This document shows, piece by piece, positions 51,550 to 61,651 of a DNA stretch of 64,000 nt (its first letter is position 1; each line of letters begins with the position of its first letter). The stretch is taken from contig NZ_CP032698.1 of NCBI RefSeq assembly GCF_003627815.1, forward strand, positions 5,952,001-6,016,000. The letters are read 5' to 3'. The stretch is from Streptomyces hundungensis (lineage in GTDB: Bacteria > Actinomycetota > Actinomycetes > Streptomycetales > Streptomycetaceae). The notes beneath the pieces are model-generated. The model made no database searches and was not told where the DNA came from. It saw nothing but the letters and a program-made list of their open reading frames with translations. The position numbers and the translations under genes were made by a program.

Positions 51550-53592
51550 ATGGCTCAGCGAACCGCCCCCGCCGCCGTCGCCCCCGGCGCGGGGCACGAA
51601 CGGCGGAACGTACTGGTCGCCATCGGCGCGCTGCTCCTCGGCATGCTGATCGCCGCGCTCGACCAGACCATCGTGTCGACCGCGCTGCCGACCATCGTCA
51701 GCGACCTGGGCGGGATGGAACACCTGTCGTGGGTCGTCACCGCGTACATGCTCGCCGCGACCGCCGCGACCCCGCTGTGGGGCAAGCTCGGCGACCAGTA
51801 CGGCCGCAAGAAGCTGTTCCAGCTGGCGATTCTCATCTTCCTCATCGGCTCGGGGCTGTGCGGCATCGCGCAGAACATGGGCGAGCTCATCGGCTTCCGC
51901 GCGCTCCAGGGCCTGGGCGGCGGCGGCCTGATGGTGCTGTCCATGGCGATCGTCGGCGACATCGTCTCGCCCCGCGAACGCGGCAAGTACCAGGGCCTGT
52001 TCGGCGCGGTCTTCGGCGCGACCAGCGTGCTCGGCCCGCTGCTCGGCGGGTTCTTCACCGAACAGCTCAGCTGGCGCTGGGTGTTCTACATCAACCTGCC
52101 CATCGGGGTGATCGCGCTCCTCGTCATCGCCGCCGTGCTGCACATTCCGGCGCGCGGCACCCGGCACACCATCGACTACCTGGGCACCTTCCTCATCGCC
52201 TCCGTCGCGACCTGTCTGGTCCTGGTCGCCTCGCTCGGCGGCACGACCTGGCCCTGGGCCTCGGCGCGGATCATCGGGCTCGCGGTGCTCGGTGTGCTGC
52301 TGCTCGTGGTCTTCGTCGCCGTGGAGCGCAGGGCGGCCGAGCCGGTCCTGCCGCTGAAGCTGTTCCGGGTGCGCACCTTCACCCTCGTCGCGGTCATCAG
52401 CTTCATCGTGGGCTTCGCGATGTTCGGCGCGATGACGTACCTGCCGACGTTCCTCCAGATCGTGCGGGGCATCTCACCCACCATGTCCGGGGTGCACATG
52501 CTGCCGATGGTCCTCGGCATGCTGCTGACCTCGACGGCGTCCGGCCAGATCGTCTCCCGCACCGGACGCTGGAAGGTCTTCCCCATCGCGGGCACGGCCC
52601 TCACCACGATCGGCCTGCTGCTCCTGCACCGGCTCACCGAGACGAGCTCCACATGGGAGATGAGCCTCTACTTCTTCGTCTTCGGCGCCGGCCTGGGCCT
52701 GGTCATGCAGGTCCTGGTGCTGGTCGTGCAGAACGCCGTCGACTACGCGGACCTGGGCGTCGCGACCTCCGGCGCCACCTTCTTCCGCTCCATCGGAGCC
52801 TCGTTCGGCGTGGCCATCTTCGGCACGATCTTCACCAACCGGCTCACCGGCAAGCTCTCCGACGCCCTGGCCGGACAGCCGCTGCCACCCGGCACCGGCC
52901 CCGCCACCATCGCCGCCGACCCGCACACCATCGCCCAACTCCCGCCCGCAGCAAGGCCGTCGGTGCTGCACGCCTACGCCTCGTCCATCACCGACGTCTT
53001 CCTGTACGCGGCCCCGGTCGTACTCCTCGCCTTCGTGACGGCGTGGTTCCTGCGGGAGGACAAGCTGCGCGGGGCGGTCACCGCGCCCGACACCAGCCAG
53101 ACCCTCGCGTCCAACCCCGTCGAGCGTTCCTCGTACGACGAGTGCGCGCGGGCCCTGTCGGTGCTCGGCACCCGCGAGGGACGCCGGGAGATCTACCGGA
53201 CGATCACCAAGAAGGCGGACCTGGACCTGCTCCCGGCGGCGAGTTGGCTGCTGCTGCGCATCAACAAGTACGGCTCCGCCGAACCCGCCATGCTCGCCGA
53301 ACGCAGCCCCGTACCGATCCAGGTCATCACCGAGGCCGCCCGCCAGGTCGAGGAGCGCGGGCTCGCCCGGCGCGAGGGCCTGCCCCTGGTGCTGACCGAG
53401 CCGGGCCGCGAGGTCGCGGTGCGGCTCGTGGCGGCGCGTGAGGAGTCGCTCGCCGAACTGCTCGGCGACTGGTGGGGCCCGAACCGGCCCCGGGACCTGG
53501 TGAAACTGATCGCCGAGCTGTCCTCGGAACTGTCCGGCTCGGACGGCGAGCAGCCGACGGGCCCCGCGCCCCACCACGGCGGCAGGGCCTGA
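51550..53592 (+). CDS. MFS exporter (DHA2) with C-terminal winged-helix-like domain
   Basis: 680 residues. Residues 1-510 form a 14-helix transporter (AALDQTIVSTALPTI, GKLGDQYGRKK, LGGGGLMVLSMAIVGDIV). From about 530, after TM14, a soluble part (AREGRREIYRTITKKADLDLLPAASWLLLRI, QVITEAARQVEERGLARREG, LVLTEPGREVAVRL) resembles a MarR-type winged helix. Domain fusion suggests drug-dependent or scaffold function; the helix could be vestigial. Substrate unknown. Confidence 0.88.
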   Translation: MAQRTAPAAVAPGAGHERRNVLVAIGALLLGMLIAALDQTIVSTALPTIVSDLGGMEHLSWVVTAYMLAATAATPLWGKLGDQYGRKKLFQLAILIFLIGSGLCGIAQNMGELIGFRALQGLGGGGLMVLSMAIVGDIVSPRERGKYQGLFGAVFGATSVLGPLLGGFFTEQLSWRWVFYINLPIGVIALLVIAAVLHIPARGTRHTIDYLGTFLIASVATCLVLVASLGGTTWPWASARIIGLAVLGVLLLVVFVAVERRAAEPVLPLKLFRVRTFTLVAVISFIVGFAMFGAMTYLPTFLQIVRGISPTMSGVHMLPMVLGMLLTSTASGQIVSRTGRWKVFPIAGTALTTIGLLLLHRLTETSSTWEMSLYFFVFGAGLGLVMQVLVLVVQNAVDYADLGVATSGATFFRSIGASFGVAIFGTIFTNRLTGKLSDALAGQPLPPGTGPATIAADPHTIAQLPPAARPSVLHAYASSITDVFLYAAPVVLLAFVTAWFLREDKLRGAVTAPDTSQTLASNPVERSSYDECARALSVLGTREGRREIYRTITKKADLDLLPAASWLLLRINKYGSAEPAMLAERSPVPIQVITEAARQVEERGLARREGLPLVLTEPGREVAVRLVAAREESLAELLGDWWGPNRPRDLVKLIAELSSELSGSDGEQPTGPAPHHGGRA

Positions 53593-53601
53593 GCCCCGCT
53601 G

Positions 53602-54105
53602 TCACAGCTCCTTCGCGAACCAGCGCTCGCTGTAGGGCCCCTGGTTGTACGGGTCGATCTCGCGATAGCCGTGCTTGGCGTACAGGCCGCGCGCCTCGAC
53701 CAGATCGTGCCGGGTGTCCAGCGCGATCCGCCGGGCGCCCAGGCGACGCGCCGCGTCCTCCAGGGCCGACAGGAGCGCCCCGCCGCCCCCGGTCCCCCGC
53801 GCGAAGGGGCGGACGAACACACGGGTGAGCTCGGCCGTCGCCGGAGCCGTGCCGTCGATGACGGGGGCCTTCGCACACAGCAGTACGCCCCCGCACGCCG
53901 CGGGCCGCCCCTGGAAGCGGCCGACCACGAAGTCCCCCGTCGGCGGCCAGAGGCGGTCCGCGCCGTCGTCGGTGAGGCCTTGCTCGATCTCCTCATCGGT
54001 GGCGGCCCGGCCGTACCAGCGGCTCGCCACCTCGTCGTAGTAGTCGCGCCTCAACAGGCTCGCGTCGGGGGTGTCGGGCCGCTCAACAGCCATGATCCAG
54101 CTCAT
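53602..54105 (-). CDS. GNAT family N-acetyltransferase
   Basis: 167 residues. The acetyl-CoA-binding motif A is VFVRPFARGTGGGGALLSALEDAARRLG, with LDTRHDLVEARGLYAKHGYREI as motif B. Transfers acetyl to an unidentified amine. Adjacent, convergent with the exporter gene; no functional link is evident. Confidence 0.9.
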   Translation of the reverse strand: MSWIMAVERPDTPDASLLRRDYYDEVASRWYGRAATDEEIEQGLTDDGADRLWPPTGDFVVGRFQGRPAACGGVLLCAKAPVIDGTAPATAELTRVFVRPFARGTGGGGALLSALEDAARRLGARRIALDTRHDLVEARGLYAKHGYREIDPYNQGPYSERWFAKEL

Positions 54106-54182
54106 GGATCACTGACTATCCCGGCGGCGGGGGCCCTGACCACCGAATTAAATCCGGCCCCGCCGCGCCACGGCTGCGGCTC

Positions 54183-54232
54183 GGCTCACGACGGAACCGG
54201 CCGGGGCTCACGACGGAACCGGCCGGGGCTCA
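54183..54232. repeat. 22-bp tandem repeat ending at a stop codon
   Basis: GGCTCACGACGGAACCGGCC-led unit at 54183, repeated at 54205, then a partial GGGGCTCA in which TCA (54230-54232) is the stop of the monooxygenase gene. Confidence 0.8.
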
Positions 54233-54559
54233 CTCCGTGGGCGCGGCCTGCTGCACGACTTCGAAGGACCACAGCGTGGACCCCGAAGCGGCGGGCTTGG
54301 GCCGCTCGCCGCCCTCGCCCTGAGCGCCGCCGTGGGAGCCGCGCATGGAGGTCGCCATCCAGTTCTGGAAGTCCTCCTCGCTGCGCCAACGCGTGTAGAC
54401 GAGGTACTGGTCGGTGCCCTCCACGGGCCGCAGCAGCTCGAACCACTCGAACCCGTCCGAGCCCTCCACCGAACCCGCCCGCGAGGCGAACCGCTTCTCC
54501 AGAACCTCCCGCTGCTCGTCCGGCACGGTCAGTACGTTGATCTTTACGACGCTGGGCAC
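54230..54559 (-). CDS. Antibiotic biosynthesis monooxygenase (ABM) domain protein
   Basis: 109 residues, start GTG at 54559 with GAGAGGTG upstream. FASRAGSVEGSDGFEWFELLRPVEGTDQYLVYTRWRSEEDFQNWM is a clear ABM ferredoxin-like fold; this subset includes heme-degrading enzymes (IsdG/MhuD), with W and H residues (WMATSMRGSH). Haem oxygenase activity is possible; not shown. Confidence 0.85.
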   Translation of the reverse strand: MPSVVKINVLTVPDEQREVLEKRFASRAGSVEGSDGFEWFELLRPVEGTDQYLVYTRWRSEEDFQNWMATSMRGSHGGAQGEGGERPKPAASGSTLWSFEVVQQAAPTE

Positions 54560-54682
54560 GCGACACCTCTCGTCAGAAGGCCGCCGGGGCGGAGGCCTTC
54601 GGATCGTCCATGAAAGAGCAGTGTGCTCCATGGCCGGGTCAAGACGGTGTGAGGCGGCGTGCCCCGAGCGTGCGGCGGAGGG

Positions 54683-55852
54683 CTAGGCCGGGCGGCTGTG
54701 CGAGACGGGCTCCGGGAGTTGGGCGTCCCCCCGTCGCCTGCGTCGGCCGCGCACGGCCAGGACTGTTCCGAGAGCCCCCGCGAGCAGGACCGCCAGCGCG
54801 CCGCCCACCGTCACCAGCCACAGCGGAGCCCCGCCCACCGTCATCAACTCATCGGTGTACCAGGTCCGTTGGAAGCCCGTGTCATCGGCGGCCCGGGTCA
54901 GTTCGTGGTCGCCCGTGATGCGCGAGGGCCGGGTGAAGAACTGCGTCAGGGCGGTCAGATAGACCGGTCCGGTGCCTCCCGTCAGCTCGGCCAGAGGGCC
55001 CGAAGGGTGCTCGACATCGCCCGCGAACAGGGTCTCGGGCCGGTCACCCCCGATCGTGGAGGCCGTCTCCATCCGGTGGTCGGCCAGCACGTACAGGTCC
55101 AGGGTCTGCGGCGTCTTCGCCAGGCGCGACAGGCGCATCGGATAGATGAGCCGGTCGCTGGCGAAGCTCAGGCTCAGCGGGTCCAGCGGGCCGCCGAGGG
55201 CCCGGCCCGGACGGTCGGGCGCCAGACGGATCGCGACGTACTCCCACTTCTGGTCGACGTAGGGGCGCAGCTCGGTGGAGAGGGCGGGCGGGAGCTGGAA
55301 GCCGTTGCGGCTCAGCCAGTCGCGCAGCGCCGTCGGGTCGGAGGCGGTCAGCCGGGCCACGTCGAAGGGGCCGAGCCGCTCCCTGCCGACCACCTCCACG
55401 GGCGGCTTGGCGGCCGGCCGGGGCGCGCCGTCGCCGACGCTGCGGTCCCGGGCGAGCGGCCAGTCGCCGCTGCGGGGCCAGAAGTAGGTGCGGGTGCGGT
55501 GCACCGGCGCGGAGAGCCGCTCCAGCTCATCGAAGAGTTGCCGGTCGCCGAGCTTCACCGTCGCCCGGCTCGGCACCGGCATGATCCACGCGGCTTGCGG
55601 CGCGTTCCCGTCGACGGTCAGGCGCATCACGATCTGCTCGTGGTGGCCGTCCCAGCGCACCGCCGACGTCTCCTGGCGCACGCTGAGCTGCCGTCCGCTC
55701 TGCGGCACCATCGCCCCGCACCCGCAGGCGTACGCCGGTGCCACGAGGGAGCCCAACTGCAAGGCCACCAGCGCCAGCGCCACCAGCAGCACCCGTCGCC
55801 ACGGCCGCCGGCCGTCCCCTGTGCGCCGCAGTCGTCCCGTGCCGTCCCGCAT
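54683..55852 (-). CDS. DUF2330 membrane protein
   Basis: 389 residues. Signal peptide about 1-43 (RVLLVALALVALQLGSLVAPAYA) ends before CGCGAMVPQSGRQLSVRQETSAVRWDG, the DUF2330 start. A C-terminal helix (LWLVTVGGALAVLLAGALGTVLAV) anchors it, with a short cytoplasmic Arg-rich tail. An extracellular domain of unknown role. Confidence 0.87.
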   Translation of the reverse strand: MRDGTGRLRRTGDGRRPWRRVLLVALALVALQLGSLVAPAYACGCGAMVPQSGRQLSVRQETSAVRWDGHHEQIVMRLTVDGNAPQAAWIMPVPSRATVKLGDRQLFDELERLSAPVHRTRTYFWPRSGDWPLARDRSVGDGAPRPAAKPPVEVVGRERLGPFDVARLTASDPTALRDWLSRNGFQLPPALSTELRPYVDQKWEYVAIRLAPDRPGRALGGPLDPLSLSFASDRLIYPMRLSRLAKTPQTLDLYVLADHRMETASTIGGDRPETLFAGDVEHPSGPLAELTGGTGPVYLTALTQFFTRPSRITGDHELTRAADDTGFQRTWYTDELMTVGGAPLWLVTVGGALAVLLAGALGTVLAVRGRRRRRGDAQLPEPVSHSRPA

Positions 55853-55917
55853 GTCCGCGTACCCCCGTGTGATCGACCGACGGGAGGTACGACGGCGTGG
55901 CGGCGCCTTCGGTTCCG

Positions 55918-56640
55918 CTACGGCCTCGTGTCGCGTCCCGTTCCGAGCAGCGCGACGTGACCCGGCATCGCGATGCCGGCGGCGAGGGCGGGATCGGGCT
56001 CGGGCGGTCCGAAGTGGCTGTGCAACGGCACCACCCCGGCCCACAGCCCCAGCTCCCCGTCGGGCCCCTGCCCGTCCTCGGGCGGGCCCGACGCGGTCTT
56101 CACGGACGCCTCCTCCAAGGAGAGGGCCAGGAGTGAAGTGGCCGCCAGTTCCCTGGAGTTGGGGCGCCGGGCGTAGTCCCACTGTCCTGGGGCGCAGTGC
56201 TCGGTCAGGACGCGGAGCCCGTGCAGCAGCTCGTCCCCCTCGGTGATCAGCCGGGGCACGGCGTACACCATCGCGCTGCGGTAGTTGACGCCGTGCTCGA
56301 AGACCGACCGGGCCAGCACGAGCCCGTCGATGTGGGTGACGGTGACGCAGACCGTCGCCCGGGGCGCGGCCACGATGCTGCGGGAGGCGACCGAGCCGTG
56401 CAGGAACAGCGTCCGGGTCGCGAAGTCCACCCCGTACACCGTCGGCACCACCATCGGTGTGCCGTCCACGACGACCCCGAGATGGCACACGAAGCCGGCC
56501 TTGAGGATCGCGTCGAGGTCCTCGACCCGGGTGCTGCCCTGCTCGCGAAGCCGCCGGTGCCGGGTCCGCTCGGTGACGGCCAGCCCGACCGGCGCGGCCG
56601 GCTCAGGTCGGGCGTGCTGATCCGGTTGCTGTACGTCCAT
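55918..56640 (-). CDS. Pyridoxamine 5'-phosphate oxidase family protein
   Basis: 240 residues. FCHLGVVVDGTPMVVPTVYGVDFATRTLFLHGSVASRSI is the flavin-binding split barrel typical of the MSMEG_3356-type FMN or F420 proteins. C-terminal half carries RRPNSRELAATSLLALSLEEASVK. Possibly an F420 or FMN-dependent reductase or heme-binding protein; substrate unknown. Confidence 0.83.
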   Translation of the reverse strand: MDVQQPDQHARPEPAAPVGLAVTERTRHRRLREQGSTRVEDLDAILKAGFVCHLGVVVDGTPMVVPTVYGVDFATRTLFLHGSVASRSIVAAPRATVCVTVTHIDGLVLARSVFEHGVNYRSAMVYAVPRLITEGDELLHGLRVLTEHCAPGQWDYARRPNSRELAATSLLALSLEEASVKTASGPPEDGQGPDGELGLWAGVVPLHSHFGPPEPDPALAAGIAMPGHVALLGTGRDTRP

Positions 56641-56816
56641 TTCCCTGCCGATTCCGTTGCGAAGGAGTACTGACGCAACTGTTTCAGCAGGACGGGTAAG
56701 CGGACAAGGGGCAGCGGCCGACCGGCATCGGGCGCGCTCCCGAGCGGAGGGGGCTCCGGGAGGAGACAGGGGCGGGGCGTAGGGGGACGGCCCCTGCCTC
56801 CCGGTCGTGAAAAGGG

Positions 56817-58076
56817 TCAGCCGTGAATCACCCGGAGGCCCTTGATCCCGTTCAGCCAGGCAGACCGCAGACGGCGGGGGTCGCCCGCCAGGCGCAGATC
56901 GGGCAGGACGTCCGCGATCGCGTTGAAGATCAGGTTGATTTCGAGCACGGCCAGGGACTTGCCCAGACAGAAGTGCGGACCGCCGCCGCCGAAGCCGAGG
57001 TGGGGGTTGGGGTCGCGGGTGATGTCGAAACGGTCCGGCTCCTCGAAGACCTCCGGGTCGTTGTTGGCCGAGGAGTAGAAGATGCCGACCCGGTCGCCCG
57101 CCTTGATCTTCTGGCCGCCGAGCTCGGTGTCCTGGGTCGCCGTGCGCTGGAAGGCGACGACCGGGGTCGCCCAGCGCACGATCTCCTCGGCCGCGGTGAC
57201 CGGGCGCTCGCGTTTGTAGAGTTCCCACTGGTCGGGATGGGTCAGGAAGGCGTGCATCCCATGGCTGATCGCGTTGCGGGTGGTCTCGTTGCCGGCCACC
57301 GCGAGCAGGATCACGAAGAACCCGAACTCGTCGGAGAGCAGATTGCCCTCGCCCTCGGCCGCCACCAGCTGCGAGACGATGTCCTTGGCCGGGCACTCCT
57401 TGCGCGCCGCCGCCAGGTTCATCGCGTACGACACCAGCTCCATCGCCGCCTCGGCGCCGATCTCCTCGGTGATCGCGTACTCGGGATCGTCGTACGCGGC
57501 CATCTTGTTGGACCAGTCGAAGATCTTGGTCCGGTCCTCCTGGGGGACGCCGATCAGCTCGGCGATCGCCTGGAGCGGGAGCTCGACGGCGATCTGGGTG
57601 ACGAAGTCGAAGGCGCCGTCGTTCTTGTCGGCCTCCGACAAGGCCGCGTCCACGATGCCCCGGGCCCGGTCGCGCAGCGCGCCCTCCAGGGAGCGGATCG
57701 CCCGCGGGGTGAAGCCGCGCTGGACGATCTGACGGACCCGGGTGTGTTCGGGCGGGTCCATGTTCAGCATGATCAGCTTCTGGACGTCGATCTGCTCCCG
57801 GCTGATCGACTCGTTGAAGCGGATCACCGCGGTGTTGGTGTGGGAGGAGAACAACTCCGGGTGGGTGGAGACGTACTTGACGTCCGCGTGCCGCGTCACC
57901 GCCCAATAGCCGTCGTCCTGGAAGCCGGAGATGCCGGTCGGCTGGGCGCACCACCAGACCGGTGCGGTCTGTCGCAGCTCGGCGAACTCCGGGTGCGGTA
58001 CGCGGGATTGGAGCAGGTCGGGGTCGGTGAAGTCGAACCCGTCGGGCAGGTGGGGGCAACGCATCGGCCACTCCAT
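56817..58076 (-). CDS. Cytochrome P450, CYP125-like (steroid side chain)
   Basis: 419 residues. I-helix VAGNETTRN with the Asn-Glu of this clade, K-helix ExxR (EEIVRW), heme Cys in FGGGGPHFCLGKSLA. The N-terminus CPHLPDGFDFTDPDLLQSRVPHPEFAELRQTAPVWW strongly resembles CYP125 cholesterol C26/C27-hydroxylases. Divergently transcribed from a FadA5-like thiolase with a KstR-like box in between. The start is uncertain between 58076 and 58064. Confidence 0.86.
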   Translation of the reverse strand: MEWPMRCPHLPDGFDFTDPDLLQSRVPHPEFAELRQTAPVWWCAQPTGISGFQDDGYWAVTRHADVKYVSTHPELFSSHTNTAVIRFNESISREQIDVQKLIMLNMDPPEHTRVRQIVQRGFTPRAIRSLEGALRDRARGIVDAALSEADKNDGAFDFVTQIAVELPLQAIAELIGVPQEDRTKIFDWSNKMAAYDDPEYAITEEIGAEAAMELVSYAMNLAAARKECPAKDIVSQLVAAEGEGNLLSDEFGFFVILLAVAGNETTRNAISHGMHAFLTHPDQWELYKRERPVTAAEEIVRWATPVVAFQRTATQDTELGGQKIKAGDRVGIFYSSANNDPEVFEEPDRFDITRDPNPHLGFGGGGPHFCLGKSLAVLEINLIFNAIADVLPDLRLAGDPRRLRSAWLNGIKGLRVIHG

Positions 58077-58114
58077 GTCTGACGGCCCATCAGAATTTGT
58101 GGGAAAGGTAATAA

Positions 58115-59473
<1,359 letters not shown>

Positions 59474-59529
59474 CCCCCGGGCGCCTCGCCCCCGGCCCCC
59501 CGGCCGGCCCTCAGGGCTCCAGGCCTCCC

Positions 59530-60050
59530 CACCCGGGCCTGCTGTTGCGCAGTTCCCCGCGCCCCTAAACCCTCCCGAACCTGCGGGCCGTGGTCGCTTC
59601 TCGCGCAGTTCCTCGCGCCCCCAAGAAACCCGTTTTCGTCTGCGGGCCGTACGTGGCTGGTCGCGCAGTTCCCCGCGCCCCTGGCAGGACTGGTGCCGGC
59701 CCGGACGGGACTTGGGCGCGCAGTTCCTCGCGCCCCTAGCTACTCGGTGCTGGCCAGCACCTCAGCCTGTCATGGGGGTCCCCCCTGGCCCTTAAGGCCT
59801 TGGGGGAGATTGAGGACGAGCGCCGTTCAGGCGCGAACGGGGGTGCAGGGGGCGGAGCCCCCGCGGGGGTCTGGGGCGCAGCCCCAGGGCTCAGCCCGTT
59901 CAACGCGCCGCACGGGCGGGTGGGTGGGAAAACGCGTCGGGGTCTGGGGCGGAGCCCCAGGGGGCCCGGGCCAGCCAACCCCCGTCACGGGTGGGTGGTG
60001 GGCAAAAGGGGCCCGGGGTCCGGGGCGAATCCCCGGGGTTGGGGGTGGGT
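59530..60050. repeat. Composite intergenic repeat (A x4, B, C)
   Basis: Four A copies (GCGCAGTTCCCCGCGCCCCT and variants near 59536, 59598, 59664 and 59720) are followed by B (GATTGAGGACGAGCGCCGTT and GGGGCGGAGCCCC near 59808-59880) and by G-rich C segments. Fills the gap between thiolase and transglycosylase genes. Same order as at 4.2 kb. Confidence 0.85.
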
Positions 60051-60472
60051 CAGTACCAGTTGTTCTGCTGCCAGAAACTCCAGGCGCCGCACGGGCTGCC
60101 GTACCGCTCGTTCATATAACCCAGCCCCCACTTGATCTGGGTCGCCGGATTCGTCTGCCAGTCCGCCCCCGCAGACGCCATCTTCGAGCCGGGCAGAGCC
60201 TGCACGAGCCCGTACGCCCCGGAGGACGCGTTCGTGGCCGACGGATTCCAGCCGGACTCATGGTTCACGATCTTGCTGAAGCACTGGAACTGATCGGACG
60301 GCATCATCTGCCGCGCAATCGCCTGCGCACTGGTCGGCGCGGCCTGGGCCGGCACGGCGGCGAGGGCGACCCCGGAGGCGGCCAGCAGCGTGGCACCGGC
60401 GGCGGCGACGGACTTCTTGCGAGCGGTGAAACGGGCGGCGAAAGACAACGCGAAACCTAACCTCGGGGGCAT
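60050..60472 (-). CDS. Secreted transglycosylase (SLT-domain) protein
   Basis: About 140 residues. Signal peptide (SVAAAGATLLAASGVALAAVPAQA), then an SLT-type domain: FSKIVNHESGWNPSATNASSGAYGLVQALPGSKM, catalytic Glu in HESGWNP; ends GAWSFWQQNNWY. Lytic cell wall enzyme; may act in spore germination or growth. A TTG at 60448 behind GAGGTTAGG gives a shorter, better signal peptide; ATG 60472 is the alternative. Confidence 0.88.
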   Translation of the reverse strand: MPPRLGFALSFAARFTARKKSVAAAGATLLAASGVALAAVPAQAAPTSAQAIARQMMPSDQFQCFSKIVNHESGWNPSATNASSGAYGLVQALPGSKMASAGADWQTNPATQIKWGLGYMNERYGSPCGAWSFWQQNNWY

Positions 60473-60781
60473 GGGCGCCGCACTCCGCCGGAGGTTTCGA
60501 AGACCTCCACGGCGAGGGAACCCGTCATGCGTCGGCCCAGGAAGCGGACCGGTTGGTTCCGGCGACTCGCACAGTTGTAACGGGCCTTGGGGGCGGCCCG
60601 CAATGACCCCGTGTACTAGTGGGAGTCGCACTCGGGGTGCAACGACCCGCGCCGTGCAAGCAGGGGTGAAGCCCAGGTCAGCCCGGTCGCGCGGGGGCGC
60701 CTGGAGCACGTCCCAGGGCCACTATCGCGCCTCGTAGAGGACCATCGGCCTGTGGGCGGCCTCACCCCGCGGGGACGCCGT
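60473..60781. other. Upstream region of the transglycosylase gene
   Basis: About 310 bp. A hairpin (GGAGGTCTTCGAAACCTCC on the minus strand) lies near 60490-60510. I looked for the c-di-AMP (ydaO) riboswitch that often precedes such genes in Streptomyces; the conserved core is not convincing on the coding strand. Confidence 0.4.
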
Positions 60782-61651
60782 TCAGTCCTCGAATGTGACC
60801 TGGGCCTCGAAGGCCGCGCGACGCGTCGCCCGCCGCAACGCCTTGAGCAGGGTGGTCCCGAGGGTCAGCGTCAGCACCACGGTGAGCGCCGCCCGCCCCA
60901 GGTCCCAGCCGAGCGAGGTGGCCGCGCAGTACGCGAAGAACCGGATCAGGTTGTCGTGCAGCGGGTCGCCGGGGTGGAAGGAGATCCCCGAGGACAGGCC
61001 GCCGATGAAGGTCCAGCCCTGGAGGTTCATGACCGTCCCGTACGCGAACGAGGCCAGCGCGCCGTAGAGGGCGAGCAGTGCGCACTCGGCCCGGCCGCGC
61101 AGCCGGTGCGGTCCCGGCAGCAGACCCGCGCCCATCGTGAACCAGCCCATCGCGAGCATCTGGAACGGCATCCACGGTCCGACCCCGCCGGTCAGCAGCG
61201 CGGAGGCGAACATCGTCACCGAGCCGAGCACGAAGCCGAAGCCGGGGCCGAGCACCCGGCCGCTCAGCACCATCAGGAAGAACATCGGCTCCAGGCCCGC
61301 CGTGCCCGCGCCCAGCGGACGCAGCGCCGCGCCCACCGCGGCGAGGACGCCGAGCATCGCGACGGCCTTGGCGTCCATGCCGTCGTCGGCGATGGTGGCG
61401 ATCACCACACCCACAAGGAGCGGAAGCAGCGCGGCGAAGAGCCAGGGGGCGTCCCTCGCGTGCGCCAGGCCGGAGTTGGCGTCGGCCAGCAGCGGCCAGC
61501 CGAAGACGGCGATGCCGATGAGGGTGATGAGGCTCAGGGCCACCACCGCGCGGGGGCCGAGCCGTACGGCCGGTACGGCCCGCCCGGCATGGTCGGGTCG
61601 TGTGCGCTTGGCGGGCCCGGTGGGCTCGGGCGGCTCCGTGGTGTGCGTCAC
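60782..61651 (-). CDS. ECF transporter S component
   Basis: 289 residues with about seven helices and an N-terminal disordered part. LEPMFFLMVLSGRVLGPGFGFVLGSVTMFASALLTGG and PFQMLAMGWFTMGAGLLPG have the ECF substrate-binding component pattern. GTG start overlaps the stop of the ATPase gene (GTGA). Imports a vitamin or cofactor precursor; which one is not shown. Confidence 0.82.
   Translation of the reverse strand: MTHTTEPPEPTGPAKRTRPDHAGRAVPAVRLGPRAVVALSLITLIGIAVFGWPLLADANSGLAHARDAPWLFAALLPLLVGVVIATIADDGMDAKAVAMLGVLAAVGAALRPLGAGTAGLEPMFFLMVLSGRVLGPGFGFVLGSVTMFASALLTGGVGPWMPFQMLAMGWFTMGAGLLPGPHRLRGRAECALLALYGALASFAYGTVMNLQGWTFIGGLSSGISFHPGDPLHDNLIRFFAYCAATSLGWDLGRAALTVVLTLTLGTTLLKALRRATRRAAFEAQVTFED

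Noticed and set aside
60473..60781. c-di-AMP (ydaO) riboswitch before the transglycosylase gene
   Set aside because: A GGGGTGAAGCCC-like stretch exists near 60670 but on the opposite strand to the gene, and other core elements are not found in order.
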